Origin: Nissolia schottii
Taxonomy: Eukaryota; Streptophyta; Magnoliopsida; Fabales; Fabaceae
Direction of reading: 5' to 3'
DNA length: 64,000 bases
NCBI GenBank assembly: GCA_003254905.1
Contig: QANU01013586.1
Span: forward strand, 189,102 to 253,101
Shown here: piece by piece, positions 23,407 through 33,304 of the stretch
Layout: each line of letters starts with the position of its first letter
How positions within the stretch are numbered: position 1 is the stretch's first letter
Program-made: the position numbers and the translations under genes
The notes under the pieces: model-generated
What the model saw: the letters and a program-made list of their open reading frames with translations, nothing else
Databases searched by the model: none
What the model was told of the DNA's origin: nothing

Positions 23407-23940
23407 TGTTACAAACAATTCGGTCAATACCGAGATGATTCGTAACTCAGTCCCTGGTATAAGTCAGGAAATTGGAGTGATGAACCTAGCCTTCAATCTT
23501 CAATTAGAATCAGGACGGTGGCGGTGATACCTGCAAAAATACTCTAACGTCCAAGTAAGCTTTTATCATATATGAGTGGTAAAAAATGAACAAAATGTAC
23601 CTCTTGTATGCAGTATCTTTGCCTTATATAGTTTGTCCATATAGATAGTTGTTTGTAGGTATTTAGTGTGTAACAGTTCGTAATGAGACATAAATGGGCT
23701 ATTTCGAGCCTTGATGATGCTATTGAAGTATAAAACCATCTTTATAAATGTGTGAGTGACTGTTTATAGCCCTTATTATTGTGTAACAGTTATTGTTTCT
23801 GGACTGGTCGATCCCGAGATAATAAGCACTCAGATTGGTTGTCTCGAGATGTGATAATAGATATCTCGACATGACATGTCGTGTATTCGTGTATCCTTAT
23901 GTATCTCAGTGCTAAGAATTATAAGTCAGGATCCGTAACA
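23407..23940. mobile_element. Probable solo LTR (TG...CA)
   Basis: A 534-bp block starts TGTTAC and ends GTAACA, a perfect 6-bp inverted terminus of LTR type. Flanking bases AGGTC and AGGCC could be a 5-bp target duplication with one change. It contains a TATA-like CCTTATATAG at about 23612-23621. No primer site, purine tract or coding relic adjoins it, so a solo LTR left by recombination is the simplest reading. Confidence 0.5.
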
Positions 23941-24242
23941 AGGCCAAAATGAAAATTTATTAAAACTTGGGTATATGACATTTCTGAGAATAATTTATTA
24001 CCAGGATTAAATTTATATACCTTTAAAACAATCATGTGAAACCTCTACTCCTTTAAGGGACGTCAGTTAGGCCAGACGAGATTAGTCAGGTTCCTGATAA
24101 TAACGTCCGAGTGTCGATAGTTCAATCAAGACCAAAAAATCATGTGAATGAAAGGGGCTTCAACTTTTATATGGATTTGAGCATTGAAGGTTACAAGATT
24201 ATTGTGTTTTTTTTTAATAATTTACATTTGTGTGGGACGAAT

Positions 24243-24275
24243 CTTGAAATCGCCATTACAAATGGTGATTTCAAG
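24243..24275. repeat. Near-perfect 33-bp palindrome
   Basis: Two 15-base arms (CTTGAAATCGCCATT and AATGGTGATTTCAAG) differ by one base pair and flank a 3-base loop. The outer arm CTTGAAATCG is the same word found in a palindrome at 40006-40038 in the right end of the second MULE. Confidence 0.75.
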
Positions 24276-24380
24276 AATAAAATAATAATAAAATTTTAAA
24301 ATTACAATGCGAATGATGATTATAGAAATTTTATTACTATTTTAATTCTAAAATCGTCATCAGAACTACAAACAATGATT

Positions 24381-24529
24381 CTCTAAAATGAAAAATTTAC
24401 TTTAGAGGGCAAAATGAGTGTTTTTACTATTAGATCATTAAAGTGAGTAGTGAGACTCATATCTACTTTAATAATCTAATGATAAAAACACATACTTTAC
24501 TTTCTAAAGTAAAATTTTTATTTTAGAGG
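24381..24529. mobile_element. Foldback MITE, about 149 bp
   Basis: The left half, from CTCTAAAATG through the TTTTTACTATTAGATCATTA block, is the imperfect reverse complement of the right half ending in ATTTTAGAG. The arms are about 70 bases each with a very short spacer. No clear target duplication. Size and foldback shape indicate a miniature inverted-repeat element. Confidence 0.6.
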
Positions 24530-25069
24530 ATATTTTCTCCCGAACAAAAACCCATACAATTGTAATTTTTTTTGTCACCCATAATGTTGCTAAATATCTT
24601 ATTTAGAACCATAAAGAAACAATTTTCTCTGATGACCTGTGGGCTAAAAAATTTTAAGTGTAGTAAAGGAAGTGAAAAAAAAATAACATTATAATTTTAT
24701 TTTCATAATGTACCAAAATGTGAGATTTTATAGTAAATAGCAAAAAAAAAGGAGATTTCTAAAAAAAGAAAACGATGACATAAATCACTACTAAATGTGA
24801 CGATTTACAAAAAAAGAAACAACAATATAAATCGTCACAAAATGTATCAATTTACAAAAAAAAAAATCACATTTTAATAATCTTTATAAAATATTTACAT
24901 TTCGACATTAAATTATTTTTCCCCACGTTCAAATATAAATTCCACTTTTGTTATCTTTTGGACTAGCCTTCTTGTAATGACTTGGTTATTGCAATCTTAA
25001 AAAAAATTACAAAATAAAATAAATGGAGTGTGTGTAACATCACCCCTCAGTGATGTAGAAAGTACTAGT

Positions 25070-25300
25070 AGTTTTTTACTATAAAGCCCCTATTATTTAA
25101 ACAAATTATTAAAATACCCCTGTTTTAAAACATATTACAAGAATACATCTATTTTGTTCAGCATAACATTCGTGGCCATGTGGCGAGGTCAGTCAGATTT
25201 GTCAATCCACTAGGCGAATCACCCCTAAATTCGCCAATGTGGAGACCACATGTGCACTATATTTGCCAACCGGTTTGGCGAATTTGTCCTTGGCCCCCTA
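25070..25300 (+). repeat. Left TIR of MULE-1
   Basis: Inverted copy of 28725-29014. The two arms are roughly 75-80 % alike by eye, with small insertions. The inner part carries repeated GGCGAATT/TTCGCCAA words. Confidence 0.75.
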
Positions 25301-25821
25301 TAACCACCACCCCTAAACCCTTTCATTCATTCTCATTTTCTAAAACTCCATTTTCTCTCTAGAAATTCATTCTCTCTCTAAAATCCTAATTCCCTGTCTA
25401 GCTCTTAGATTGCTGAAGGCTAGGAGTACTTGATAACAGATTCAATTTATTTGGCAGGTTTGTAAGTTTTAATTTGTTAAAATTTATAATTTAACTAGTA
25501 TGTGTGAATTACATAAATTTCTATAAATGTAGTCTTTAAATTGATTATATAAATGTCGTATATACTAATTTGCTACGCAATTTATGATAGATTGATGCAT
25601 AGAGTAGTATAGTATTGTATATTGTCTATATTATATAAATGTTGTCTTAATTAGTTTGCTAAGCAATTTATGATACATTGATGCATAGAGTAGTATAGTA
25701 TTGTATGTTGTCTATATTAGTAGCAATTTATGATAGATTGATGCATAAAGTAGTATAGTATAGTATAATATATGTAGTAGTATTATATAAATGTTGTCTA
25801 TATTTTATACAGAATTAGAAA

Positions 25822-28170
25822 ATGAAGAAATCTCTTATTGTGCTCATTTATTTTGATGGGAGAATGTATGAAGGTGAACTTGGGTTTATGTAGGGGTGTT
25901 CATAACCCGATCCGGCCCAAAGCATTCGGGCCGAATTGGGCACAATTTTAAATAAACCCGATTTTAAATAACTCTAAAAAAATCCAATTTTAATTCATAT
26001 TGGGTTCGGGTTTAGTCTCGAGTCACACAGCCTGGCCCGCATACGCTACTTTACTATGCATTTCTTATTTTCTTTCCTTCTCATCCCATAGCTCATGTCT
26101 ATTTTGGTGTCTATTGTAGTTAAATTATGTCTATTTTGGTGTCTATTGTAGTTAAACCATGTCTACTTCGATGTGTAGAAATTTATTGTAGTGCACTTAT
26201 TGTTTTTTTATTGTTTATGTTCCACTAAAACTATGAAAGTTTGAATGGGAATGCTAAGATTATAAATTTTATTTCATTTTGTTGTAATGTTTGAAATTAG
26301 TGAGTATTTAGTTAGGAAATATAATGTTTAGTTTGCAATTTTTTCGACTTTATTTTTTAATGGATGTTATTTTTTATTTTGAAGTTTGAGATAGCTTTGG
26401 CCCAGTCTGAACCCCGATTTTAACTCGGTTCAAAGATTATCAGGTCTATCGAGTTTAGGGTCAGGTCCGGGTCCTCAAAATTGACCCAGTCTAAACATGG
26501 GGCCAAGTTCGGGTAAAGGCCAACCTGGCCCAACTCGGCCCATGAACACCCCTAGGTTTATGTATGATGGTCCTAATCCGACATCTGTGATGATTAAGAG
26601 GGGTATGCGTTTAGACGATTTGAAGAAAAAAAAAAGTTCGAAATTAAGGTTACAAGAGAATCAATTTATATCAAGAATTCTTTTTCGACTACTACAAGGG
26701 TCGAGTGATGGGTTGAAATCTATTGGCGTTGATATGTTTGATGATGAAGATGTTACATGCATGATAGATGCTTTTGAGCAAAATCCAGATTTAGCTTCTA
26801 TGGAGGTGTTTGTCTAGGTAGAAAGAAGAGGGGGAGAGACTCGTGTGAATATTGAAAGTGGTCCTTCAAATCCTATCAACACTCAATCGTCAATGACATA
26901 TTTTGCTCCCGTATTTCAAGAAGATGTGACATTGCCTCAAAATTTTCCAACTTTTCATTCTCAATTTACATCTTCAGCTAGTATGACTCAACCTGCTGTA
27001 TGTGTGAACTGGTCTTAAATTGAAAATACACTAATGAGAGAAGTGTTGTCTGATATAAGTGATGATAAAGAGTATTTACCTGTTGCTGCTGATGATGATA
27101 ATGATTTAAGTATGGATTCGAAAGATGAGTTTGATGCATTTGTTAATGTGCATCAAATTTCTCCAATTCGCTTTGTTAGTAACAATGACCCTCCAATTGG
27201 TGTTTTCGCTAACAATGTTCACCTAGCTAATGTTATTCTTGAAAATGCATTTAAGCCTCCTTATCCTCAATTTTCAAAAATTAATCGTGATGCATTTGCT
27301 AAGACCACTGGATTTGTTGAGTATGACACTTGGAGTTCACAAGAAGAACTGTTTGTTGGATTGCAATTTCCAACAAAAGATGCTATAAAGTCAGCTTTAG
27401 ATCATTATTCAATCAGAAGACATCAAGATTATAAGGTTGAATTGTCTGATATACAAAGGCTAAATGCTAAGTATTCTCAATTTGGGGCTTCTTGCAATTG
27501 GAGATTTAGGGCTATTAACAGTAAGAGGTGTAATAAATGGAAAATTTCTCAATATAATGGACTTCACACTTGTGTAAACATCTCTATAACACAAGATCAC
27601 AAGAAGTTGCGTTCTGTTTTGGTCCAAAGGTATATATAGGGCATGGTTAGAACACAGCCTGATGTTGAGATATGCTTGTTACTTAAGAGGATTAAAAGTA
27701 TATTTGGTTATAATTTGTCATATCGAAAAGCTTGGTTGGCGAAGCAAAGAGCATCTATTGAGATTTTTAGGGATTGAGAGGAATCTTTTGAGAGGTTGTC
27801 TAGATGGTTAGAGACCATGAAATATTTTATGCCAGACACTATGGTGTTGTTGGAAACTGATGACTATGTGGTGCATAATCGAGTTGATCAATCAAAGAAA
27901 ATGTTTGTTTGCTTGTTTTGGACTTTCAAACCATGTGTGCTTGAATTTGATTTTGCAAGCCATTTATTCAGATTGATGGGAATCATTTATATGGCAAATA
28001 TAAAAAAAAAATTATTGATTGCAACTACACAAGATGGAAATCGAAGACCATTACCTCTTGCATTAACTATTGTTGATGGGGAAACAAAGGAAGCTTGGAG
28101 TTGGTTCTTATCTTGCATTCGTGAACATGTCACACGTAAACAAGGAATATGTTTGATATACAGCAGTGGA
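25822..28170 (+). pseudogene. MuDR-type transposase relic (MULE-1)
   Basis: Decayed transposase gene. The N-terminus (25822-25890, MKKSLIVLIYFDGRMYEGEL) is cut by the hAT element and resumes at 26563 in the same frame. Read on, it meets in-frame stops at about 26815, 27016, 27637 and 27775. The MuDR N-terminal domain is clear at about 27300-27640 (FVGLQFPTKDAIKSALDHYSI, CNWRFRAINSK, KISQYNGLHTCV). Downstream, the MULE transposase core is seen as IATTQDGNRRPLPLALTIVDGETKEAWSWF at 28020-28115. A frame change in a poly-A run at about 28000 removes the first catalytic Asp (IDGNHLYG lies in another frame), and the region expected to carry the second Asp is lost. It cannot encode active transposase. 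Confidence 0.85.
25891..26554. mobile_element. hAT-type nonautonomous element nested in MULE-1
   Basis: A 664-bp element with termini TAGGGGTGTTCAT...ATGAACACCCCTA (perfect 13-bp inverted repeat), flanked by the 8-bp duplication GGTTTATG (25883-25890 and 26555-26562). Terminal sequence and 8-bp duplication are hAT hallmarks. It has no transposase. It interrupts the MULE transposase frame, and insert plus one duplication equals 672 bases, a multiple of three. A diverged relative lies at 50481-51002. Confidence 0.9.
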
Positions 28171-28724
28171 TAATGTTAACCTTGGATAACAACCACCTCA
28201 TGCGTATCATGTGTACTATCTAAGTCATATTGCCAGTAATTTTAACAGCAAGTTTCACAATGTGTCATTGAAGAAATCTTTGAAGAGCATAAATAATAAA
28301 TTTATTTCTTTCATTTAAAGTATCCATAATTGTTGATTTTAGTTAGATAATAATTGTTGTAATAATTTTGTAGGACATGAACCTTGTCGACCGAAATTTG
28401 ATGAGAGGTTGGATAAATTCACTGAAATAAAAGAAATATTCAACTGGATCAAAAACAAATCCTAAAGATAAAGAGTTTAGCATATGATGATGGTGGTCGA
28501 AGATTTGGTTATATGACAACCAACCTATCAGAATTCACTTTGTATCTATATGGCACCCCTTAGACACACTTCATGACTTTATCAATCCACCACTAGTTGA
28601 AGCCAAAGGCCTTTAGGCAGCCTTCAAAGAAATTCCATTCAATGCAATTGTAGGCATTGCTCATGTCTAATTGTACAATGAAAACAAGATTTTATTTGCA
28701 AATAAACGATAAAGGGGGTTTAAA

Positions 28725-29014
28725 CTTAAAATTACTCGAGGGTAAATTCGCCAAACCGATTGGCGAATATAGTGCACATGTGGCGTCCACGTTGGTGAAT
28801 TTGGGGTGATTCGCAAAGCGGGTTGGCGAATTGTAAAGGAATTCACCTATTACATTGACAACTCTTACATGGTTTCGCTTAGCGGATTGACGAATCTGAC
28901 GTGGCTACGAGTGTCGTGCTGATCAAAACATGTGTACTCCTGTAATATATTTTGAAACAGGAACATTTTAATAATTTGTTTGAGTAATAGGGAGATTATA
29001 ATTAATAACTCAAT
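28725..29014 (-). repeat. Right TIR of MULE-1
   Basis: Reverse complement counterpart of 25070-25300. It is longer because of an internal extra block (about 28815-28885) with additional TTCGCCAA-like words. Confidence 0.75.
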
Positions 29015-29235
29015 TACTAGTGTGCAGTCCACTGGGAAGAAAAAGCATTAAACTCGGGTGAAACAAAAAAAATAAAAAATAAAATGTCACAGAATGTTTG
29101 AAAAAAAAAAAGATAAGAATGAAGAAAAGTGGAAGTGTGGTAAGCGGAATTTGAAAAGCGCAGGTTTGTGGCTTGTGCACAGGACAGGAGAAGAGGAGCA
29201 TAAAACGAACTAGAGAGAGAGAGAGAGGCGTAAAC

Positions 29236-29244
29236 ATGGCGTAG
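29236..29244 (+). promoter_or_regulatory. Two-codon uORF just before telobox Myb start
   Basis: ATG GCG TAG (Met-Ala-stop) ends one base before the main ATG at 29246. It could dampen translation or force reinitiation. A GA-repeat leader (29212-29226) precedes it. Confidence 0.5.
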
Positions 29245-29245
29245 A

Positions 29246-32043
29246 ATGGACCCAGACGTTTGGCGTTGGTCGCTGGAGTTCCTTTCTCGGAAGAGAATGG
29301 TTTTGACAGAAACCCTAATCAGGAATATGCTTCGGTCGATCCCTTTTCCTCTCTCGCGAGAATATTTCCGCTCCAAGAAGTCTGTCGTCCTCGACGCCCT
29401 GCAAGAGGAGTTGTTCACCGCCTCAATCTCAGAGCACATGCTCGAAAAGCTCGAGGTCCTCGAAGAATTCTACCGCTGCTTCGGATTTCCCATCCCCGCC
29501 ACCATGGCCCCTGCTTACTGCGCCGTCGCAGTCGATTCCACGCTCAAGTACCTCGACCTACCCTCCCCCGCCAAAGATCGCGGCTTCCTCAACGCCGTCG
29601 ATAGTATCTGGCGCGGTCGGGTTCACTTCATGGAAACCGCGGCGCCGCCCTCCTCCTCCCCCTCTCGTGGCAGAAGTAAATTGTTCACGGCGGAGTTGAA
29701 GCGGTGGAGCAGCGACATCGAGGCTGCACTCCAGGACCCGCAACGGATGGAGAGGTTCCGGATCGTGAATGCCAGAAGGGATGCCATTCAGAAACTTTGG
29801 GATTTTTTGGCCGAAGCCTCGGAAGAACCGGGTCCTTCTTTTCTTGAGTTGGTGGCGTCATTGGCCACTGCTCCAGCCGCCAAACGTGGTGAGGATGCTG
29901 TTCCTGTTGCCCTTCCCATTTGCCATGAAATGGAATTGGGCGCTACTGGCTCTCCTCAACACCTACACACTGGTAAATTTCCTTTCTTCCTCCCTTCCTC
30001 TGCCTTTGGTTTCTTCTTTAAGATAATAATGTGTGTACGCTTCTGCCAAGTTATTTTCCTCTTTTCACATTTCATTGTGAATTATGGAGCTACCTTTGCA
30101 ACCAAAAAACAAACTTTGTCTCTTTGCACTTTCTAGTCATATTGAATCCTCTACCTGATGCATTACATGTTGTGTTGCCAGTAAAAGATATGAATCTGGA
30201 GCCACATATCGAAAATCAGAGTGCTGATGCACCTATCGAGAACCAGTGTACTGATGCACCTACTGGGAATCAGAGTGAAGATGCGCCTATGGAGAATCAG
30301 AGAACAGATGCACCTATTGAGAATCAGAGAACAGATGCGCCTAATGAGAATCCGAGTGCAGGTGTGGATTTACATGAACAACATGTTTGCCAGACTACTG
30401 ATAATAATAAAGTTGATGATCTTACCAAGACAACTACTGCCCATCAGAGTGATGTTAATGGCCCAAGCTTAATGGCACGACAGAACACTGCTCATAATAA
30501 TTGTGAGGTACCTAATCATTCTTGTTATTTTCTATCTTATTCTGTGTGTGGTTGATTCTTTTTGACTTTTAAGAAGAGGGTGGCGTCTATCTTTTTCGTC
30601 GCCTCTTTCTCCCATTATAATTTTAGCGGTACTCATTCTCTATTTGGATAGATGATAGATCTGTGTTGTCATTCTTTTTTGCAGTGGGATTCTTTTATGC
30701 ATTGGGATGAATCGACAGATGGGCTGCAGGGGGGAACATCGAATCATGCTGGTAGAATTCATTTGCGTAGCCCAAAGAGGAAAAAAATGTCTCCATTGAA
30801 GAGTTATGAACCAGGACACATTATTAAAAGGAGAAGACCAAGAAGATGGAGTGAGTTGGAAGAGGAGACACTAAGAACTGCTGTAAAAGAGTATGTGCTT
30901 CTTGGAAACCAGTCCAATCGTTATTTTATTCACTGTTCCAATTCAATTTCGGATCCTGGACTTAGAACACCTGTTATGTTTCAGTGCATTGTAGTGCATA
31001 GATTCTTAAATTTGTTGAATGGTTCTTTTCTATGCTATAGATTAAGGTGGATTTGGTGGATACTATTTTATTTGGACTAGCAGATACTTTGAAAACCAGA
31101 CATTTATGGAACAATCATACTCAAGGAATCAACCCTTGAATTTCTTGAATTTTAGCTGGTGCCTTTCAAGTTTATATTAATTGGGGTTTGGTTAGTTTTC
31201 GTACTGGTGATGCTAGAACTAAATTAAGTTTGTTTATGCAAAGAAAGGTTCTCAACCTGCATTTCAATTTGCAAAGTCTACTGGTGTGAAATCTTATCTT
31301 CAACTAAAATTGATATGGTACATACGGTATATTTTGAGACAATAACTTAAACCTACTGTTCCTTATTTAATTTAGAAATTATCAGAATTGTTTTAAGGTT
31401 GCATACACACCTAGTGGAGTAGTGTAGGAACTAGGTGATTGCTCACACCCTCATGCCTCAACACTCTCTTTTCTGTCTTTCATTGTCTGTAAGGAGGAAT
31501 TAGTCTGTGGACTTTAGATAGCGTGGTTAAGAAGATAGAAAAGTGGCTATAGGCTGCTAACTTGGTTGTCTATTCTTTATCTTTCTACCGACTAACTTGT
31601 CTTTGTTTATATTAGATATTTGATGCTCCTAATTAAATCCTAGACTCCTCAAGTGTTTTTTTAGTGATGATTGAATCATTTGTAATATATAACAGTATGA
31701 CATGAATTACAATGATATTACTGAACAATTAATTTCAAAATAGTTTCTACGGCTCATTACAAATGACAAAACTGAAGATATGTGTTTGAGGGAATTACTA
31801 TTTCGTATTCTCATCCACGTTTTTTTTTTTTTTTTTGTTTAAATGCAGAATTGGTGAAGGAAATTGGAAGTTAATCCTGGAAGCTCACAAAGATGTATTT
31901 TCAGAGAGAACTCAAGTAAGTAGCTTAATACTAGAAAATTGTGGGTATTTTGTTATGCTTATTGTTGTGCTTTCTGAATTGTGAGTTTCCAGGTCGATTT
32001 GAAAGACAAATGGAGAAACCTCGCAAGATATGGAGGGAAATAG
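29246..32043 (+). CDS. TRFL: TRF-like telobox Myb protein
   Basis: Nuclear DNA-binding protein with a single C-terminal Myb/SANT domain of telobox type, as in plant TRF-like and telomere repeat-binding proteins. Five exons: 29246-29972, 30182-30507, 30685-30890, 31849-31915, 31993-32043, total 1,377 nt and 458 residues. The Myb domain begins at about residue 400 (RRPRRWSELEEETLRTAVKE). It continues through IGEGNWKLIL over the 958-bp intron and ends with the telobox helix VDLKDKWRNLARYGGK and stop. The N-terminal 240 residues form a helical domain without a name I can give. Exon 2 has a 9-residue tandem repeat. Basic nuclear-localisation-like stretches (SPKRKK, KRRRPRR) precede the Myb domain. 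Telomeric TTTAGGG binding is a family property; the position of the Myb domain at the extreme C-terminus fits TRFL members. MULEs lie close on both sides. Confidence 0.88.
30211..30345 (+). repeat. 27-bp coding minisatellite, five units
   Basis: Five tandem 27-base units in exon 2 of the telobox Myb gene encode variants of (I/M)ENQ-(S/R/C)-x-DAP, residues about 253-297, plus a partial sixth unit. Units 4 and 5 are almost identical, so expansion is fairly recent. Frame is preserved by the multiple-of-three unit. Confidence 0.9.
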
Positions 32044-32880
32044 AGCTTGCTGGGTGGGGCATTATTTTGAAATTGGCAAATGTAGAAATGTCTTGCAGAT
32101 GTTTAGAGATGAAGCTATGTGCATAACTTTGGTAATGAAGTTCTAGGTTTTTTTGGGTCATATATTGTAGGAAAATGTCATCTGACACGGTTAACTGCCA
32201 AAGTAGAATTATATGTGGGCTAGATCATGTATGGACATTGCTTTGACAAGAATCGAGAATATCTTTTATTGCATTTAAAATTGGTTAATTTTCTTTTTTT
32301 TAATGATATTTATTTTTTATCAGGTACCTTTAAGATATTTGTTAGCTAAACCCAAAAAGAAGTCCTCTAAGAACATTTGTTGAAGATTTTAGAGTGAAGT
32401 TTTCATGGAAAAAGTAAAATTTTTAAGTTTTTAATGGAATCAATATATTGAAAACAATTACTATAGAACATTTGACTTTTAAATCTTTGGCTAGTGGTCG
32501 TCAACCCCCTAACTAGAAACACGAAAAATTATGTCTTTTCCCAATTTATGACCCCACAACAAAATTGGGACAATGAAACAAACAGGTGAAAACATTTCGT
32601 CATATTTGCCCTCCCCCCCTTTTTTATACCTCGTTTTGTAACCAGAACGTCCAAACCCATATTTTGTGGCTGATTTCATCTCATCACTTATCACGGTGCA
32701 TGCTGGTGGTGTTTGCCAAGTTGAAATTCCTTTGCAGCGCGAGTCATGAAGAAGGATTTGTTTGAGTGATTGATTTTGCTTGGGGAAAGCAAGCAGGGGT
32801 TAGCACATAGTAAGGGTATTGGAAAATATAAGATACAGATACATAGGTGTGAATTTTTTTTTACGGAAGTATGGTTCAGG
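32044..32880. other. 3' region of telobox Myb gene
   Basis: 3' flanking DNA of the Myb gene leading into the second MULE. No gene or RNA was recognised. Confidence 0.5.
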
Positions 32881-32886
32881 TTACTT

Positions 32887-33070
32887 GAAATTGGTACCAA
32901 CAGTGTCAATTTTAGTAATTTTTTAAATAAATAAACTAAAACCTGAAATTGGCACCCAAAGTGTTGATTTCAGGTCTGCGCCCCAGCAAGATTGAGATTG
33001 GTGTACTGTTTATCGATTTTAGGTGGAGATGTGACGGAGCTTGAAATTGGTACTGGCAGTGCCGATTTCA
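32887..33070 (+). repeat. Three short palindromes, left end of MULE-2
   Basis: Imperfect palindromes at 32887-32915, 32945-32974 and 33043-33070. The last and best reads GAAATTGG-TACTGGCAGTG-CCGATTTC. They probably form the terminal or subterminal transposase-binding repeats. Confidence 0.7.
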
Positions 33071-33304
33071 TGTTAAACAATGTTAAAAAATTAATTAACT
33101 TGCATTGGAATTCTCCTATGAATACCCAACACTTCTCTTCTTTACTCACACCTCTCCTCTTTAAACCTCTTTTGATTCTATTGTCTCCTTGTTTTGTTTT
33201 TTTTTTCTTTGTTCTCTAAACACATCCTCTCCTCTTCTGTTATTGTTATTGTTCTTTAAGCACATCAGTGTCTATACACATTTTATATTTTTAAGAAAAA
33301 CAAA

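Larger units (their letters stand above)
23941..25062. other. Repeat-rich intergenic stretch
   Basis: AT-rich DNA with several small inverted repeats, two of which are annotated separately (24243-24275 and 24381-24529). AAATCGTCAC-like words recur at about 24790-24850, perhaps subterminal repeats of an eroded DNA transposon. No gene was recognised. Confidence 0.45.
25070..29014 (+). mobile_element. Mutator-like element (MULE-1) with long TIRs
   Basis: The ends are long diverged inverted repeats: from about 25070 and, reversed, from 29014. Shared blocks include ACAAATTATTAAAAT, CCTGTTTYAAAAYATATTACA, GTCAATCC and the CACATGTGCACTATATT word, repeating over roughly 230-290 bases. Both ends are flanked by TACTAGT (25063-25069 and 29015-29021), the conserved core of a 7-9-bp target duplication typical of Mutator elements. 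A decayed MuDR-type transposase gene lies inside, split by a nested hAT element. The right end sits only about 230 bases before the start codon of the telobox Myb gene. Confidence 0.85.

Noticed and set aside
29260-29604. Second plus-strand frame over telobox Myb exon 1
   Set aside because: Out of frame with the exon chain that leads to the Myb domain.
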